The position numbers were made by a program, and so were the translations under genes. The notes beneath the pieces are model-generated. The model was not told the origin of the DNA, made no database searches, and was given only the letters and a program-made list of their open reading frames with translations. Below, in pieces: positions 33,431-45,459 of a stretch of 64,000 nt of DNA. Origin of the DNA: Augochlora pura. Taxonomy: Eukaryota > Arthropoda > Insecta > Hymenoptera > Halictidae. The stretch lies in the NCBI RefSeq assembly GCF_028453695.1, contig NC_135776.1:15880663-15944662 (forward strand), read 5' to 3'. The stretch's first letter is position 1. Every line of letters begins with the position of its first letter.

Positions 33431-33720
33431 TTATGGTCATTTGTGGCTAGGTTTGTACAGGGTGTACTTGTATATGGTACTTGTGTATGGATGGTGTAAG
33501 CGAGGATGGGGTGGTTATATGGGAATGAACGAATTGACGGTGAGAAACTAAAGTCTTTGTAGTCGGGGCGGTGCTGGAGTGAACGGCGATATTAAGAATT
33601 TTCATTTTGAACAAGTTTGATAGTTATGGGATAAGCTGGTAAATAAATTATGTGAATTATTGTTGTTTAAATTTAAGCTGAAGTTGCGGGCAGAGATTAG
33701 GGGCATGGCGTGTTGGTATT
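33430..33720. other. Mixed spacer
   Basis: T/G-rich unique sequence with TGTACTTGTATATGG and GTACTTGTGTATGG side by side near 33460-33490. Nothing else seen. Confidence 0.35.
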
Positions 33721-33724
33721 CATG

Positions 33725-33860
33725 ATAGATGATATAAGATATATGAGGAATGAGATATGTAAGATGTATAAGATGTGTAAGATATATAAGATGTATCAGA
33801 TATACAGTGTGAGATATCAGATATCAGATATGTATTAAGATACACAAGGTATAAGATATG
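33725..33860. repeat. GATATATAAGAT-type short tandem array
   Basis: Irregular repeats of AGATATATAAGATGTATAAG, about 9-10 bp each. Confidence 0.8.
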
Positions 33861-34145
33861 AAGTAAAAAATCCATGGATTTAAACTAGTGATTTCTAATA
33901 TATGTAACGTGTACTTCATTTTCACGTGAACGCATGCACTTAATATACAGTAAGAGTATAGATCCCTGTTATTCTTAACACGCATAAACACGTGTATCAA
34001 TATTCGTGTATTTTAGTAAAAGTGTACTGCTAATACTTTCCATTTTGTATAATTATTTCACGTCGAATAAAATACCTGTATTTTCAAGTATTTATTTTTT
34101 GAATATGCAAATCATTTAAGAAAAAAGTATGAACAAAATTATATT
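33860..34145. other. AT-rich spacer
   Basis: AT-rich unique DNA. CACGTG lies near 34015 and related words nearby; no clear structure. Confidence 0.35.
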
Positions 34146-34164
34146 TTATAATATGAAATATAAT

Positions 34165-34335
34165 ATTTTTAAATCTTATAAAATAATATAAAATCTTATA
34201 AAATAGTATAAAATCTTATAAAATAGTATAAAATCTTATAAAGTCTTATAAAATAGTATAAAATCTTATAAAATCTTACAAAGCCTTACAAGTCCTCTAG
34301 AATCTCACAAAATCTTACAAAATCTCATAAATACT
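34165..34335. repeat. 20-bp minisatellite (AAATCTTATAAAATAGTATA)n
   Basis: Units at exact 20-bp spacing from about 34171 to 34280, then more diverged AAATCTTACAAAG copies to 34335. Confidence 0.92.
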
Positions 34336-34600
34336 ACAATATGAAAAATTACACATTAACAAAAAAAATATTGTCCACACACTTTCAAATTATATTACTA
34401 CACACGTATAAAATATAAAACAATAAAGCCATTAGACGTACCTAATAACTGCATCACATTAATTCTACCATCATACAACCACTAAACCATAAAACCCATT
34501 TTCATCTACTTCGCAATCCTTCCACCCCATATCGACGAATCTAATTTCCCACAAACATCTACAATCTAATCGCAAATTCATCGAGATATAACCTCTGGAG
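34335..34600. other. AT-rich spacer
   Basis: AT-rich unique DNA. Nothing identifiable. Confidence 0.35.
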
Positions 34601-34604
34601 TTAC

Positions 34605-35185
34605 TATAATGTGCTAGTCGCGCGTTTCCAACCTCCCGTTGGATTTAGTCGAACGTTTGCGGATTTTCGGCAGCCGACGTACCATTTAGAAATTCCGCTT
34701 GAAAATCCCGTGGACGGTCGCCGCGGAGCTTTCGCGACAGAATGCAAAATCGGCTGCGAATCGCGTCGCGCCGTTGTGTTGGTGCACGCGAGCGTGCCAA
34801 TCGGTTCGGAACGTGTTTCTCCGCCGGGCTGTGTGGGTGTACACGTGGCCTGGTCTGTGCTCTGACCCCAACCTTTCGATTTCGTCTCTCTCCGGCCGTT
34901 CGGTATTCGCGGAGCGTTGTTGCAGCAGCGGCTGCGGCATCACGGGGATCACAGGCTTAATGGGGATAGCCGAGGAATTCCTTTACCTCGTAACCCGCGA
35001 TTTGCTGCTCGCGAGGTGGTTGCGTACGTGCGTACAATATCAGCCTCCGAGAAAGAGAATAGCCGCGCGCTGTTTTATTGCTCTCTTGTTGAAACCGTCC
35101 CCGGCGCCGCTTCGGACACCGTTTCGAAACGGCGATTGTTTACATCGCCGAGACGCTAGAACTTCTTTCCAATCACGGTAGAACG
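34605..35185. other. GC-rich unique island
   Basis: Complex CpG-containing sequence. A 160-codon plus-strand frame overlaps others in different phases and strands; no domain recognised. Confidence 0.5.
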
Positions 35186-35490
35186 CCAATCGTTCGATCA
35201 TTAAAAAATTATCCAATTATACTTTCCACGCGTGGATCAAATTGATCTAAGCTCGTCCATTTGAAAAATTGTGCAAATCAATGAAGGTGAGATTTGATGC
35301 TGTAATTTATAATAATAAATATCTGTTTTCATATCTGAATGGAACGGTTTGTAATTTATTGATTTAATTTAATTGTAACTTATTGTATACCTTTGTAATT
35401 TACTGATTTATCGATATACTGATCTTTGTTTTTGATTTATTAAAGGCGAGAGCGTGGCTTTTATCTTAGGAAAAGAATAGAGCCGAGATT
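35185..35490. other. AT-rich spacer
   Basis: Unique AT-rich DNA. Nothing identifiable. Confidence 0.35.
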
Positions 35491-35492
35491 TT

Positions 35493-35620
35493 AACGTGGG
35501 AATTACTATGTGATAGTCTAGTAGTAGGAGTAGCCACGTGGGGGTTTAATGTTGGGATTACCCACGTGGGAGACTAGTGTCAGGAGCACCCACGCGGAGG
35601 TCTAGTAGACTCCTATTATT
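35493..35620. repeat. 28-bp minisatellite carrying CACGTG E-boxes
   Basis: Unit starts lie at 35507 (TATGTG), 35535 (CACGTG), 35563 (CACGTG) and 35591 (CACGCG), exactly 28 bp apart. Units continue with GGGGGTTTAATGTTGGGATT or GGGAGACTAGTGTCAGGAG. It is GC-richer than the other minisatellites. CACGTG is the canonical palindromic bHLH E-box; that it binds anything here is inference. Confidence 0.85.
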
Positions 35621-35639
35621 CGCAAATTCTCGCATACCT

Positions 35640-35860
35640 TTATCAGTAAATATGTTATGATGTAAACACACTAATATAAATATAGTTGTAGTGTAAGTAT
35701 GAATGTAATAATATAATAACAAATATAGTATAGTAAAACTATGAATGTAGTATATGCATAAATGTAACAATATAACTACAAATATAGTATAAATATAAAT
35801 ATAATACTACTATCAACTTAAACATCATAATACAACTATAAATATATAAAAAAAGAAATT
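35640..35860. repeat. AT-rich irregular tandem block
   Basis: Recurring ACAAATATAGTATAAATAT and ATGAATGTAGTATA words, about 30-40 bp apart and irregular. Confidence 0.65.
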
Positions 35861-35864
35861 ATTA

Positions 35865-36430
35865 AGAACGAAGCAGTGCTAATCAACCAAACCACGAAAG
35901 AAATCCTGGCGCAAGGGGTTGAAAAGACAGAATTCGCGGGAGAACGAAGCGGTTTTGTTTCGATATCGAGATCGGCGGTGCCGGCGGCCATTTTGTCAAT
36001 TCTGGAGGCAAGGGGATCGCGATGCGACGCGGACAAAAGGTTCACGAGCAACAGGAGCAAAGCCCGTCAAAACTGTGTCAGGGTGAAACGTACGACGCAA
36101 GGTGTACAAGGGGGCCGATTTGTACGAGTCGGCTTTCGGGATCCCGGCGTTGCGTCGCCTGAGTTATGATAAAATAAAATGAAGATATCAGCCGCCGAGT
36201 GGACACTGCGCGTTGAGAAACGGTGAGAGAGGAATGTGGTCTTCTTCGGGGTCGTTGGACCCGATTCTGCCACCCGTTCCCATCGTCTCGCACCCCCCTC
36301 GACCCCTCTCGAAAATCGCCGAAAAGGACGTTCGAACAATCGGACGGTAATTAATATCGGGACGACGGTGTTGCGATAACAACAACCTGGAGCTCTTGTT
36401 CCGAAAGATTCTTTCTTGGCCCCTTGGACG
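35865..36430. other. GC-richer unique island
   Basis: Complex sequence. Frames on both strands of 65-97 codons overlap and have no recognised domains. Confidence 0.5.
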
Positions 36431-36644
36431 AGACTTGACGTATTAGTGTTAAGTGAGCCGAAAGGTAATGAAAATTTGTTCGATGTGCTCGGTCACGGTC
36501 AGTGAATTTTGTTTAAACTTTTGATAGTAAAAGGAGAAGATTGAAACGGATTTTCGGAAAAAACAGGGGTGCGAGGAAGTTGTGAAGAACGGAGGGCACA
36601 ACCATAATCTACTGTGACACTGTGTTCTGGAGGAATCGTTTCGT

Positions 36645-36765
36645 TTCATTTTGTTGTAAGCGACTTTTGCTTCGTTATTTAATTTTATTGCAAGCAACTA
36701 TTATTTCGTTATTTAATTTTGTTGCAGGCGACTGTTACTTTGTTATTTCATTTCTGTAACATTTA
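36645..36765. repeat. 34-bp tandem repeat, three copies
   Basis: TTGCAAGCAACTATTATTTC-like units start near 36654, 36688 and 36722 (34 bp spacing), each with CGTTATTTAATTTT. Confidence 0.85.
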
Positions 36766-37240
36766 TGTAATATTTTATGCAATAATGTTGTTATATAAAC
36801 TATATATCATGACATGTTATAATTATATTAATTATATTATAGAATGATATTGTATGTAATGTATACTGTTATTAATGTGTTACTTAACATCGTATTCAAC
36901 ACCACTTGATGCATAAGTTATATATTATAATATACTACAATTATATTATAATTATAATAACTATATTCTTCTTATTATTAATTCTATTATCTACTAATAT
37001 CATTTACTTAATATTACATATGATACATACTGTCAATATTATACTATTTAACACCCTTTAATAACTAATAACAATATAACAATTACCAACTATATAACAA
37101 TTATATTGTTTCTCACTCAACTAAAATACAGGGTAAACCTATAAATTCAATCTCATGAAAAATCAATCTCGCGACATAAAAATTCCGTAAAAAATAAACT
37201 GCCTAACAATAAATAACTGCAACGAACAGCGTTCAACGCA
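36765..37240. other. AT-rich spacer
   Basis: AT-rich DNA of the type ATTATATTATAGAATGAT and AATAACAATATAAC. No gene seen. Confidence 0.4.
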
Positions 37241-37810
37241 TCGACGCGATAAAGTTAGTTTCCGCAATTAAAAAGCTAGCAATAATCAGTGAAAACGATC
37301 GCGAATTCGCCGAGAAGGCGGAACGACGCGTCGAAGATGTTTAAAGGTCCATGAAAACAGCGGCGTCGTTAAAAAGCCCGCGGGTTTCACGTGGCTCAGC
37401 GAACGGTGGTTCGCGGAAAGTGAAATAGGAGACAGGGGAATGTGTAACGAAATGCACATTCCCCGACGATATCCTCAGGTGTCCCGGAATCACGGGAATC
37501 CGATGCTGCGAACGCTGCCACGTTCTCTCTCTCTCTCTCTCTCTCTTTTCTCTTTTTCCTTTTTTCTGCGATCGTCTGCAACCGACGCGGCTGGAAATGA
37601 AAATCACGGAAGTGGTTCTTCCTACGCACGCGTCGTGCGCCATGTTGCATAACGTTCCCGTCCGGGGCATTTAAATTCTTAACGCATCGCGGCTGCTGGT
37701 CACGTATTAATACGCCCTTCGTTAGAGTAGAACAAGTGCAATTAAAAAGTGAAAACTCCCGACTGGCTGATTATCGTTGCGATTTTACACGATCTTACCC
37801 GGATCCCATT
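37240..37810. other. GC-richer island with CT run
   Basis: Complex sequence with a CT run at about 37525-37548. A 109-codon minus-strand frame includes Arg-Glu repeat from this run; unrecognised. Confidence 0.5.
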
Positions 37811-37950
37811 ATTAAGTTTATTAACACTACGTTCGGGTCGGTTTCAACATTTTCCCTACGATCAAATTAACGCTAAAACGACCGAACAATAAAATTGATT
37901 CTAGCCCATTGTCTGACCAATTTATTCGTTGCTTTGTTGAGTGGATAATT
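37810..37950. other. Possible TTAA-type end in AT-rich DNA
   Basis: TTAACACTACGTTCGGGTCGG near 37820 resembles TTAACACTTTACCGACCC near 14865 in its first bases only. I could not define an element. Confidence 0.2.
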
Positions 37951-38375
37951 ATTTTACGGGTGTATATTATTTTATCGAACGTGTAACAAATTCATTGTAG
38001 GCGTATATTATTTTATTAGACTTACTATAAGTTTAGTAGATGTGTATGTTATTTTAATGAAATTGTAATAATTCTAGTTGACGTATATATTATTTTATTG
38101 AACCTATAACAAATTCGCTGTAGGTATATGTTATTTTATTAGACGTTTTCTAAGCTAGTAGACGTATATATTATTTAATTAAACGTATAATTATCTTAAT
38201 AGACGTAAATATTGTTTTATTGAACGTATAATAAGTCTAATAAACGTATATATTATTTTACTGAACGTTTAATACTTCTAATAGACTGATATATTATTTT
38301 ATTAAATGTGTAATAATTCTAGTAAACGTATAGATTATTTTATTAAGCGTATAATAATTCTAGTAGAGGTGTATA
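37950..38375. repeat. 41-bp minisatellite
   Basis: ACGTATATATTATTTTATTG units start near 37961, 38002, 38043, 38084 and 38125, 41 bp apart, and continue with about five more diverged units, each carrying TAATAATTCTAGTAGACG-like sequence. Confidence 0.9.
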
Positions 38376-38575
38376 TTCATTAAAAATATTATACACTATA
38401 TAATACGCTTGTATGTATCGTATAGTATACATCATATACAAAATTACATAAATAATACTGTTATATAATATAAGTAATAAGAATAATAGTATGATTAATA
38501 TAATTACAACATATATATTTATACCCTATCTGCATACCATATAGTCTACTATATTTATTAATAATTCCAGTACAC
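38375..38575. other. AT-rich spacer
   Basis: ATAATATAAGTAATAAGAATA-type DNA. Nothing identifiable. Confidence 0.35.
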
Positions 38576-38579
38576 TGGC

Positions 38580-39110
38580 ACACGCGTATTAATTGCCAAC
38601 ACGTGCGAACGTTTCGGTAAGAACATCGAAATGCTGATATAACAAAGCCGAATGGTGGCGTTTCAGGTGGAAATGACGGCGACGCATCGCGGTGGAAGTT
38701 GTAATTCTACTTCCGTTCGATAAAACGTTCTACTGGGTCTTGCTGAAGGAAAAAAGAAGGAGAAAAGAAAGAGAGAACAATTCACGACGGTTTATCGCAG
38801 CTCGTTAAGCGGCGAGAGATTAAATTATCGAACCGCGTCTGCGCTCGCCTCTGAATATAATAAATCGTCGATCGGAGGTTGATCGAGTGAATGACCAGAA
38901 CGAAACAGGGTGGCCCGACTATCCTCGCCCTAATGATTTGTCTGTCCTTACCTTATCTCATTAACGAGTGTTCCATTCTCTCTGTTGTCGAACGCGCGTA
39001 GCCTGCGAAACGCATTCCACGTTCGTCTAAAACCAGTCGACATTTTTCGAAACTGTAACAATTTATCTGGGACATCGTTCTCGCGCGGACACTGTATCAT
39101 GGTTTACTAC
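38580..39110. other. GC-richer unique island
   Basis: Complex sequence with an AG-rich patch at 38745-38775 and no open frame of note. Confidence 0.5.
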
Positions 39111-39259
39111 TTCAGATGGGAGGATTAAAAGTGTCCGGAAGTTACGGCGAATATTATATGTTTCGCGTTGAATTTATTTGTGATTTTATTTTCAGTCGAT
39201 TTCGTTTTAACGGTGCACGTGCATCTGAATTTTAAATTCGTGATTGGGGATTTTCTGAA

Positions 39260-39640
39260 TTTGTATTCGTTAATGATGAATTTTTTAGTTGACTCAATTA
39301 TTCGAATTCTTAATTTATAGTTAGAGGATCTCTGAATTTATATTCGTTAATGATTGATTTTTGAGTTAATTCTTTAATTCGAATTCTAATTAATTCTACA
39401 ATTCTATAATTCGAATTCTAATTAATTCTACAATTCTATAATTTGAATTCAAATTAATTCTGTAATTCTATAATTCTATAATTCGAATTCTAATTGATTT
39501 TATAATTCTATAATTATTTATATTCATTAATGATTCACTTTCGAGTAAATTTAGTTTTCAGTTAATATAATCTTTGAGTTAATTTCATTTTTAAGTTAAT
39601 TTAATCATTCGAATTCTGAATTTTGTAACTAGAGGATGTC
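39260..39640. repeat. 32-bp minisatellite rich in GAATTC
   Basis: GAATTCTAATTAATTCTACA units recur with GAATTC at 39381, 39413 and 39445 (32 bp) and 39485. Flanking GAATTC sites at about 39305 and 39609 lie in related but diverged sequence. Confidence 0.85.
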
Positions 39641-40260
39641 TGAGTCTGTATTTACCAATGATTAATTTTCAAGTCGAATTTATATTTATCACTTAATACT
39701 TTTGAGTCGATATAATTTTTCAAAGTCATACGTCGATTTTAAATATTACTTCACCGCTGGGAATCCTCTGAAATGAACAATCATCTTCTAAAGCATTTCA
39801 ATTTCAACCGAGTGCGTTCTTTCTCAATTATTTCATCCAACAAAACACTAACAATATAAAAATGCTTCTCAAGCAAACTAAATTATAACACAAACTCTAC
39901 TTTCGTTTCCAATAACCATTAAACTATACACGTTCCTATAAATAATTTTCTATTGCAAGACACATATATATCTTCTCAATTAATTAAATAACTTTCCAAA
40001 ATTCTACTATCAAAATCAATAACTCAAAAATCTCCAAACAAGCTATACAATTTACATCATACCAGGTTAATATAACTTACTATAAAATTAAAGCTTACTA
40101 TACTTTTCTATACATATATATTTACTGTACTATACCATTTACTCTCTACGCTAGCAACCAATGCGATTTTTTCGCTGCGTAACAAATAATTAAATAAAAG
40201 AAGAAGGATCGCGCTTTGAACGACACGTTGGAAAAGCCACGTTATCAGAGAATCGATTTT
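39640..40260. other. AT-rich spacer
   Basis: AT-rich unique DNA with A- and C-containing words. No gene seen. Confidence 0.4.
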
Positions 40261-40745
40261 TAAATGTTCCTGGTGCAATGACACCGACCTATAAACAGCC
40301 GCGTCGGATCGACGAACGACGCAGCCCAGCCAGACGACCACAATAATAGATAAACAGAATATAGCAGTATAACGCAATTAGCGTGATTCGGTGGTCGATC
40401 GCCGTGAGAGGGTCGGTGGATGCTCTTGGTGTTATGCTCTCGGGCTGGTTCAATTAAAATTCAACGAGAGTTCTTTTTTACGGCCGGGATGCGTACGTGC
40501 GATCTGCGGATCTGCTCGAAAGGGATTCAAGCGTGAACATCTTAATTGGTACGTGCGGAATAACCTTTCTGATTACACGCGGATCATGAAAAATTCATAC
40601 TTGCCCCCCGAAAAGATCATGAAATTACAACTTGCACCCCGTAATGGATACAAGGCGACTCGAGCTTTCACGGACGAATTTTCGCCATGATTTCCGACAG
40701 AATTGCATGAAATAATTATTCGAAACCTTGCTACGATCCCGTGGC
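40260..40745. other. GC-richer unique island
   Basis: Complex sequence. A 99-codon plus-strand frame (40391-40690) is not low-complexity but matches no family I recognise, and its flanks show no exon signals I can defend. Confidence 0.45.
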
Positions 40746-40750
40746 TTCGT

Positions 40751-40961
40751 TTAACCCTTTGAACTGTGATTAATAATTTCGTTGCGAATAATGATTTCTC
40801 TAAAAAGCAATTTTTCTTTTCATTTATATTTATTCTTTGATTTTTGTAACAGGAGAAGCGAATTTTGCTTCAATTTAGAAGCATGAAGTTTATATTTATT
40901 TAGTAGTTATTTATTATATATTTATTTACTTATTGTCTATTGTTACAGTGCAAGAGGTTAT
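40751..40961. mobile_element. piggyBac-like MITE, family F, decayed
   Basis: TTAA (40751-40754) is followed by CCCTTTGAACTGTGATTAAT and a GTTGCG block. The right end, inverted, begins CCTCTTGCACTGTAAC at 40957; the outer duplication has decayed to TTAT. About 200 bp, no coding capacity, AT-rich interior. Its left end matches 307-345. Confidence 0.55.
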
Positions 40962-40964
40962 TTT

Positions 40965-41510
40965 AGTGTAAACTTTCGAAAAACGCAATTTTTCTTCTTC
41001 TACATTCTTAACCCTAGAACAACCCCCTTCCATTTCTTGAATATCATGGGGTTGCAAGTAACTCAACATAGAATCTTGATAGCCAGAATATTATATATTA
41101 TTTTCGCAGTAGAAAATGTGCAATATAACACGTTAATAATATTTTTAAATATTTAATATACAGCAAAATCGATGCACTTACCTTTCCATATACAGATCGG
41201 CTGCAACAAATGCTTCATTATTTTTACATAGAAACTGAAATTATAACGTGACTCAGCTATTATAATAAACAACACATAATCATCATTTAACGAAACAAAA
41301 TTAACTTTGATATCTGCTCGTTCACCCAGAAAAATATAAATATCATACCACGCACCCCCTAAAATCAAACATTTTCCAATATCATCGACGACTCCAAAGA
41401 TATTTGTGCAATTATTTGTAAGCTTGCAAAGTTCTTAAAAAATGATCTAACAAGCACCAAATGATCGCTTAAAATTGCAAAAGCAAATACAAGAACGAAT
41501 ATTACACGGG
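40965..41510. other. AT-rich spacer
   Basis: Unique AT-rich DNA. TTAACCCTAGAACAACCCCC near 41008 is followed by a GGGGTTG word about 30 bp later, a weak hairpin that might be another decayed end. Confidence 0.35.
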
Positions 41511-42065
41511 TAGTTATAGCGTTCGCTGTGTTCGCGCCGTAAAACATGTAAAATCGTCGTCGCTCGCTCGTCGTAATATCGCAGACTCGTGTTCGGCGTT
41601 ATTAATTGGTGCGCGGCGTGTTTTTTTCATGATTTTCCCTGCGTTAACAGGTCTCGTTCGGATTTCACTTTCGCAAGGACGATCATTATCGGTGTACGAG
41701 CGCGAGGGGGTACGCGCGTCGGTCGAACAATGAGCGCTCGTCTCGCGCGCAGAACGAGCCGCAAAAACGAGGCTCCGTTGCTCAGGGGTAGCCATATGGC
41801 GTGAATTTGATTAATTGTACGAGCACCGCGTGGAACTTCACCTTCATTTGCAACGATACAAGACCGCCGGAACGGTCCGGTTATTATTCGCGAGACGAAC
41901 GAACGGACGGACGGACGGGCGATCTTTCTCTCTTTCGTGACTCGTCTCTCTCGGCAGCCGATGATCAAACCCGGTTATTTAACAATCACGGAGACCGTGG
42001 AAGGACCGATTACTAAGAATAGTTGCTCGAGATACCGTCCACCTAGCTTCCACGTATGTTTAAGA
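41510..42065. other. GC-richer unique island
   Basis: Complex CpG-containing sequence with a short GGAC repeat near 41905-41920. Overlapping frames on both strands, unrecognised. Confidence 0.5.
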
Positions 42066-42111
42066 CCTTTTTCTATGACTTTAGTTCACAGCTAAGTGGA
42101 TCATTTGTTTG

Positions 42112-42358
42112 TTAACCCCTTGCAGTACCTTTATCTTCGCAGTTACAATGATTAAATAATCTTCGATTGGAATAATTTCTTAGAGAAATAAAATTGATGT
42201 TAATAGTATGCTTACAATTGCTTCAGCGCTTAAATGTTAATGACAAAAAGACAGAATTCTATTTCGACTTAAAGGACGAAATAATATTCGTACTTAACAG
42301 GTTATTGTCAGAAATCGTAATCACGAGTCAGACTCGTCAAAGTACGGTATGGGATTAA
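42112..42358. mobile_element. piggyBac-like MITE, family C
   Basis: TTAA (42112-42115) then CCCCTTGCAGTACCTTT; the right end, inverted, reads TTAA (42355-42358) then TCCCATACCGTACTTTGACG. The ends agree in a CC..TRCNGTACYTT pattern. Related right end at 49960-49985. The 239-bp interior has no coding frame. Confidence 0.5.
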
Positions 42359-42399
42359 TAAGGCATTTGTATGTTGGATAGAAAATTTATGTTCGTTAT

Positions 42400-42835
42400 G
42401 TGTAAATGCGATGTAAATGTAATATGATAATAAATGGAATATGAAAATGATTGTTTTATGTAGTATTATATTTTATGTATAGATGTAGTATAAGAAAAAT
42501 GTGTATTTATTAGATATTATATTTATCATATACTATACTTATTATATATTGTATTTACTACATTTGTATTTATTACACTTGCACTTATTAGATCCATATT
42601 TATTACATTCACATTTACTATGTAATATTACATTTTATATAGATACAATGTAATGTAAATGTGTATTTATTATATTATATTCAATATATTTATATTTATT
42701 ATATTATATTCATTGTATTTATATTTGTATATACATCTAAATTCACTATATTTACATTTATTAAATCTACATTTACTACATTAAATTCAAATTCATATAT
42801 ATATTTATCGCTATATTAAAATTTCTACGATTATT
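42400..42835. repeat. ATTTATTA-type AT-rich repeat block
   Basis: TTTATTATATTATATTCA and TTTACATTTATTACATT words repeat irregularly; a segment including TATATTTATATTTATTATAT is duplicated near 42690. Confidence 0.7.
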
Positions 42836-43490
42836 ACATCAATAACGATAAGTCATTCGCGCCGTATTTCGTACGTTCTGTGGCTCGATAAAAATGATTT
42901 AAGTTTCTTTCGCATATGCTAATGGTAGCCCACAATGTTTCTGAAAACTAGTTATAAGAAACGATGGAGATAAGCGTATCATGCATCCTCTGTTAAGCGT
43001 ACAGCCGCGTCTAAAGAGAGGTCAGTCATTTAATTTCTGCGAATATACGACGTTCACGTGCGAACCCGCGTCATTTTTAATCATTACGAGAGACTAGCTT
43101 GCCACGGCGCACGTAAAACATGCACATACATTTTTTCGTAAATTATCTCTATGCTAAACTCTTTCTCAAATATCGCATACCATTAACATAACCTAATTAA
43201 ACTGAATATCTTGTAGCAATTACCAGACCGCGAATCTCCGCGCGAAACAGAAATTCTTTGCATCGATTAGAAAAGAAACGAGACTGGTACGCTTGACTTT
43301 CTTTGTTTAATAATTGTAATTTGTTGCAATTAGTAGGCTAATTTTTTATTTAACGTGCTAAGCTACTTCCGGCTTCACTCGTTAATTTTGTCTGGAAATG
43401 CATAAGATCAGTAGCTTATTATCTGTAATTTTATTCGGAATTTTTTGTGGGTAATAATTATTATAGCGCGTGGACGTTCGCTGTTAACAT
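42835..43490. other. Mixed unique sequence
   Basis: Moderate GC in 42840-43130, lower afterwards. No frame or element identified. Confidence 0.4.
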
Positions 43491-43524
43491 TATTAATCAT
43501 GTGTGATTAAAATTATAATCGTGA

Positions 43525-43605
43525 TTTGAATGATAAGCGCGAATAGAATGATAAATGGGATTAAAATGATAAACGCGATTAAAATGATAAACGTAATAGA
43601 AACCA
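43525..43605. repeat. 18-bp short tandem repeat
   Basis: AATGATAAACGCGATTAA-like units with TGATAA at 43531, 43549, 43567 and 43585, exactly 18 bp apart. Confidence 0.85.
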
Positions 43606-44820
43606 TACACATGATTCATAAACTGTATACATAATTCACGAATAATACGCTTATAACGTAAAGAAATTTATAGTCCGTATTTTCTCGTCCTGCAAATTTC
43701 TATAGTCAGATATTATTTTTCAACAGATTGACGGAAGAGAAAATATTCTTTTTTCTAGAAAAAGAAGGGGCGAAGCGGGAATAAAAATTGCATCGTTAAT
43801 TTACGAGCACGCGGCATTCCGAATTATCGGTTTTGTTTTAAAATGCAATAATCTATTGCTTAAATTGAGCGGTAAATAAATAGTTGCTACGGAGACGGCT
43901 CTCGGCCGTAGCTGGAAATTTACTTTAAATGTCGCACTCCAGATTTCTTATTCCAGATGCGTTATCCGGAGGAACTCGTTTTCAGTTTCCTAGTCAGGTT
44001 TCTTATTCGACGAAACTTGTTTTAAATTCCTCGGTTTAAGTTCCTTACCGTGAGGAATTCAGAACTTCGAATAACTTTGAATTTAATGTATTCTAAGTTT
44101 CCTCTAGCCGGCAGCTCCTTATTTCTAGAAACTGGCCACCGAACCTTTTTATTCTAGATACACTCGCTTCACCGTTCCGTTCCGTGACGATTTACCATCG
44201 TCGATTCTGTATTTTTTAACATAAAACACCCGTGGCGTCTTGGAGACCCTCTACCGAATTGTTTATTTAAAATAGTACACTGTATGTATTATACCGTTCG
44301 ATGTTTATTAATGTTGAGATGATAATTGATTGCAAAGGTCGTTTTACAATGTGTAATTGTATATTTATTATATTGCTTTCTAAGAATTTAATTGTATATT
44401 TGTCTACTATTGCAGCGACCATTTTGTAAAATTTAATTATATAATTATATATTTGTTTGAGTAGATTTTATGAAGTGGTTACTGCAATCGATTATTAATT
44501 AAATACAATTATTATTAAATACAATGATCTATAAGATGAAATGTTTAAGAATACGATAATATAGAATATTTGTTGTAAATCTGACGATAAAATTGAATAC
44601 TTAATATAACAATAGAATAATGTTTAAGTGTAAGTGCTATGATATTTACCTGCACAAACGACAATTTTTATTGCTTTGCAAATGCAGTTTGAATATTGTT
44701 AACGTTCCGTGGACTTTTGAATAAATGCGTTCTTCCTTCATTACAAAATAAGTTAGTTATAAGAAAATTTATTTAATCCCCCAATGTATGAATATTAATT
44801 TATATAGTGCACACTTGACC
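43605..44820. other. Mixed then AT-rich spacer
   Basis: Unique sequence to about 44250, with three short TTCC-TTATT(C/T) words near 43940-44020, then AT-rich DNA. No gene seen. Confidence 0.4.
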
Positions 44821-44824
44821 CTTG

Positions 44825-45385
44825 ATAAAATCAAAGGAAGAAAAACAGAGTTTACAATATTATATTTTACAATAATTTAAATAAATTGATGATAAAGTAA
44901 CAATAGTTTAGAATTTCAACAAATTGACACTGATATGCTAATGAAATTAATTGTCTATTAATCAAGCTATAAACTATATTTAAATGTAACAAAAGAAGAA
45001 CAATTTACAGTATCTTACCTCTCAATGATTTTGATACATTGACAAGAAGCTAACAATATTCAATGATTTTAATAAATTGACAATAATCTGTATTGACAGC
45101 AATTTGCAATTTCAAGAAATGAAAAATAATATATTACTTGCTATTTTGACACTGCAGTAATATATTGTAATAATGATATAATCATATAATGATAATATAT
45201 AATAAGATAATAATAGTTGCATAAAGTAATAGAGTAATTGTCAATTAATCCAGCTATAAACTACTTTTGAAACTAACAAAAGAAGAACAATTTACAATAT
45301 CTTATCTCTCAATGATTTTACTGCATTAATAAATAGTTAACAATAGTTTACGATTTTAATAAATTGTCAGTAATATGTATAGCAT
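44825..45385. repeat. 287-bp tandem duplication in AT-rich DNA
   Basis: AATTGTCTATTAATC, AGCTATAAACTA and ACAAAAGAAGAACAATTTAC occur in order from 44949 and again from 45236 (287 bp apart). A third partial copy begins near 44830 with AAAGGAAGAAAAACAGAGTTT. Units contain several AATTGACA(A/C)T words. Confidence 0.75.
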
Positions 45386-45459
45386 ATTAGCATACGTATA
45401 ATACAAAAATAATATATAATAATATACTAATAAAACAAATTATTACTATAATATAGTAC

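Noticed and set aside
35493..35620. CRISPR-like array at 28-bp period
   Set aside because: Units are contiguous and diverged; there are no spacers between repeats.
40391..40690. 99-codon plus-strand frame of normal composition
   Set aside because: No motif recognised and no exon signals. It contains two neighbouring similar DNA words, which argues for chance.
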